64,000 bases of DNA from Marsupella aquatica (taxonomy: Eukaryota > Marchantiophyta). The stretch lies in NCBI GenBank assembly GCA_973895155.1, contig OZ316898.1, positions 2,790,001 to 2,854,000 on the forward strand. The letters are read 5' to 3'. Made by a program: the position numbers and the translations under genes. Below are positions 61,319 through 64,000 of this stretch, piece after piece (the stretch's first letter is position 1; each line of letters opens with the position of its first letter). The notes under the pieces are model-generated. The model was not told the origin of the DNA. It did no database searches and saw nothing but the letters and a program-made list of their open reading frames with translations.

Positions 61319-61775
61319 TTGTCATTTTTTATGGCTTCCTTTCAGGGCTGCCAGCAAAATTTATTTTCTCTGGCAGATGGTTTATCAAATACCGGCTACT
61401 CAACACTGGAGGCCAGGCTCCCAACTTTGCCACCCACGGATCCTCTCACTTGGTGCACCCGATGTGATCTTAACCAACTGGAGGACCTACCCCATTGCAT
61501 TTGGAGCTGTCCTATTTCTATGTCGGTCTGCTTACATTCGTCCTGCAGCAGGTGGCCTACACCAATAACTTTGTCATCCAGCTGCAACCGGCCCACATCT
61601 TCGTGGGCAATCCTCTCCTTGATGCTTGGGACATCCCAGTCAAGTTATGGCACACTCTGCGGGCAATTGTGTGCTAGCAGATCTGGAAGGACCGAAACTC
61701 GCATTATATATATGGAACACACTCGATCTGAAGCACAGGGGGTTGTCCGCAAATCCTGGCACTGACTCAACATCT
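61319..61775 (+). mobile_element. LINE reverse-transcriptase C-terminus (zf-RVT), decayed
   Basis: Reads WCTRCDLNQLEDLPHCIWSCP, which is the zinc-binding C-x2-C...H-C-x3-C pattern of the zf-RVT domain at the end of plant LINE polyproteins. It is followed, after a frameshift near 61530, by FVGNPLLDAWDIPVKLWHTL. Next comes a TAG stop at 61675-61677 and then QIWKDRN, a common motif just after zf-RVT. The upstream RT is missing. The poly-G tract and hAT remnant lie directly upstream, so this is a nested or adjacent insertion. It is a different LINE lineage from the one at 6.2 kb. Confidence 0.7.
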
Positions 61776-62379
61776 ACATCGATCCGACGTGACTGAACTT
61801 GTCATCACTCTCAAATTAGGAACAGTAAATCCACGTTTAATGATGTCTTCAATGATATGGCCTTCGACTATTGCTCCTGGACTGGGGTGTGGGAAATACA
61901 CAAGGACATTCTCCAGGTCCGACCCATCCCACCCCGCCCGCCATGAAGGATTCTATTCCACAGGAATAGGAGCTGTTACACTGCAGACTAGACTGATAGC
62001 TTTTCTATCACGGATCCACTGATGTGGACCCCGCCTTTTGGAGTATGAGCTGCTCCTGCTAAATTTCTAGTTTAGCTTTCCCTGGTTTAGCTTCTTTCCT
62101 GGTTCCGGCCTCTCGGGTTGTTGGCTTATTGACCTTTGGTCTCCAGGGTGCCTACCCCCTTTGCGGGCCACCCATGTTGTATGCTGGCTTTTTGATGTTA
62201 TTCAATGAGTTTTTTCAAGGCAATATTTTTATTCTTTTAACCTTAAAACATACGCTGGGTCTGGTCTGGTCCATCCTCCTGTCCTTCCCTGGACTTCCCG
62301 GTACGACAGAAGGTGAAGCCCAAATGAAACTGCGGCGAACTGGAAGAATACAATATACAGGGGCGTGATTGTGCATGGG
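61776..62379. other. Probable LINE tail and spacer before the gap
   Basis: Short ORFs without domains. The 62050-62230 segment is T-rich and resembles a LINE 3' untranslated tail. Confidence 0.35.
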
Positions 62380-62479
62380 NNNNNNNNNNNNNNNNNNNNN
62401 NNNNNNNNNNNNNNNNNNNNNNNNNNNNNNNNNNNNNNNNNNNNNNNNNNNNNNNNNNNNNNNNNNNNNNNNNNNNNNN
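62380..62479. other. Assembly gap, 100 N
   Basis: Exactly 100 undetermined bases, the usual placeholder for a gap of unknown size. Any ORF crossing it is an artefact. Confidence 1.
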
Positions 62480-63835
62480 GTGTAAGTGATTGCCCAGCCG
62501 CGTCTCAAGGGACGCTCATTGGGTCGGGTCCAAATTCCATATCTCCAAAAGTCGTTTACTTAGTGGGGATGCTACAACTCGATCGATTAATTTCGGGGCA
62601 GACAAGTAGAGCAGTCACGCCAGTCTCAGATCAAGGTAGTCAGATGAAAGCTTTTCGAATATTGACGGCGATCCGTTGCCAAGCTGTGAGGTGAGCTGAT
62701 CATCTCGAGACCTTTACTTTTACTTTGCTGCATCTTTGCTGTTTTCCTTTGTTTCTATTCGTTTGGTTGCTTTGCTTTAATTGCTATGCTTGTGGTGTGT
62801 TAGACATGAATTACATATATATCACACTGCGAGGACAAAATGTGCCAATCTGGAGAAAATGTGCTAATCGATCTGGACATGATCCCAAAGGCAGGAGACC
62901 CACTAAAGGGGGGAAAACAAAGAAAAAACCCTAAGTAACTAGAATAACAAAGAGCCACAAATCCGGAGAGTCCACCATAACAACAAATTAAAACCCCTAC
63001 TGAGCAGGTATGAAACTGAACAGCCTTGTCAAGCTCAGGGTAAACCACATCGCAGGATCACTAAGATGAATCTGTCTAAAAGCCCTCAAGCAAACAGCCT
63101 TGGCCCTACAAAGCATAGCAAATGAGCATTCTGTAGTACAACAGAACCCGCTGTCTACAGATAGCGCTGAATTGAAATCCAAAGCTAGCAAAAGGCTCTA
63201 CCCAAAAGGCACATGGAGGCACTGTAGCTCTTAATATCATTAATTACACAATTCCACATTTTGCACTTATCACTTACCTTAAGTGCGCACTTCATTTGTC
63301 TTCGCAGAGCACACATTTAGAGAGTAAACGACTGTAAGAAGGCTTCTACTAAGATGACATCCTTTGGGCCAACATGACAGAACTTGCCTGGCACCCGATT
63401 CTAAACTATACTGGAGGAAGGTGGATCGTGTCTATAAGAGAACAAGAACCATTTATATATATTTACTAATAAAATGGGCACAATGGAACAGACGCCCAGA
63501 GATTGCGTATCTCCTTGGAACGTGGGCAAAAGGCTGGGTGAGATTCCAGGAGAAGCCTACGAGGTCCTCTTTCCAGCCCTCCAGAGCGCGTTTCAACAGG
63601 CTTTGGCACGTTTAACAGCAGGTTGTTGAAGAGTAACGACACATTTAGCAGCATCGATCTCGTGCTCTTGCAATCACCCTGGTGGTGAAGGGACACGATT
63701 CATATTCCTTGCATGATCGTGGAAAGAAAATGAGGAATCTCGCTAAACTAAATTAATTGACAAGGAACTACGTTGAAAAGATGCCCAAAATGATCATTAA
63801 TCAAGCCCGGTAAAAACACAACTTGCCCTATATAA
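62480..63835. other. Intergenic, no supported gene
   Basis: AT-rich with short ORFs only. ACATGATCCCAAAGGCA at about 62878 is shared with 29708, a minor dispersed similarity. Confidence 0.4.
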
Positions 63836-63985
63836 GGGGAAGTGTCAAGACCTCCCCCTTTTACACATTTCAATCATTGTTCTCCTCTAGCATGCCAGTT
63901 TGTTCCACAATTTCAGGAAAAGTCTCCTTTTAATGGTAACTATGGGTAACCCAAATTTTGAAGGGCAGTTGTGGTTTAAGGGACG
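63836..63985. repeat. Partial member of the GTGGTTTAA dispersed family
   Basis: GGGGAAGTGTCAAGACCTCCCCCTTTTA resembles the hairpin region at 58.16-58.20 kb (shown here as a degenerate match). CTCTAGCATGCCAG...CCACAATTTCAGGAAAA matches the units at 49.1-49.3 kb. The end is GGGCAGTTGTGGTTTAAG. It shows that these scattered pieces belong to one family. Confidence 0.6.
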
Positions 63986-64000
63986 TCCTGTGCAGAAGGT

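Noticed and set aside
62215-62694. ORFs crossing the N-run
   Set aside because: They are formed by translating unknown bases.
1-64000. CRISPR arrays, bacterial operons, rRNA or tRNA genes
   Set aside because: None were seen. Direct repeats here are tandem satellites or mobile-element parts in plant nuclear DNA, and no cloverleaf-forming sequence with tRNA box motifs stood out by eye.

Overview
This is nuclear DNA of a plant. Evidence: three multi-exon genes with GT-AG introns encode plant-type proteins (a SECRET AGENT-type O-GlcNAc transferase, a bZIP transcription factor and an AMT1 ammonium transporter). They sit in AT-rich DNA full of mobile-element remains, microsatellites and one 100-N assembly gap. 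A LINE remnant with a restriction-like endonuclease tail, a hAT remnant of a type I associate with mosses and similar plants, and an AMT1 gene with three introns fit a non-seed land plant or streptophyte alga better than a flowering plant. The species cannot be fixed from the sequence.

Layout. 0-8 kb: the end of an LTR retrotransposon (minus), degenerate tandem repeats, a small TA-flanked MITE and a decayed LINE. 8.2-18.1 kb: a GA-rich leader, then the complete 27-exon O-GlcNAc transferase gene (986 aa, plus strand), followed by imperfect downstream repeats. 19.3-38 kb: gene-poor DNA with minisatellites, LINE tails and MITEs. 38.8-44.4 kb: a GA-rich leader and the six-exon bZIP gene (840 aa, plus strand). 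45-49.4 kb: tandem and dispersed repeats. 49.8-51.7 kb: a possible unidentified minus-strand gene. 52.3-55.9 kb: the four-exon AMT1 gene (520 aa, minus strand), with a 203-codon antisense ORF in its last intron. 56-64 kb: a candidate Helitron, TIR repeats, a decayed hAT transposase, a decayed LINE and the gap.

The three genes share no pathway that can be read from their arrangement: SEC acts in nucleocytoplasmic protein O-glycosylation, the bZIP in transcription, and AMT1 in ammonium uptake at the plasma membrane. The O-GlcNAc transferase and bZIP genes both have a (GA)14-15 tract upstream of the start codon. I found no convincing new multi-gene system. The best leads are an in-frame 24-nt optional microexon in the bZIP zipper, the unidentified minus-strand locus, the intronic ORF, and a dispersed repeat family ending in GTGGTTTAA.
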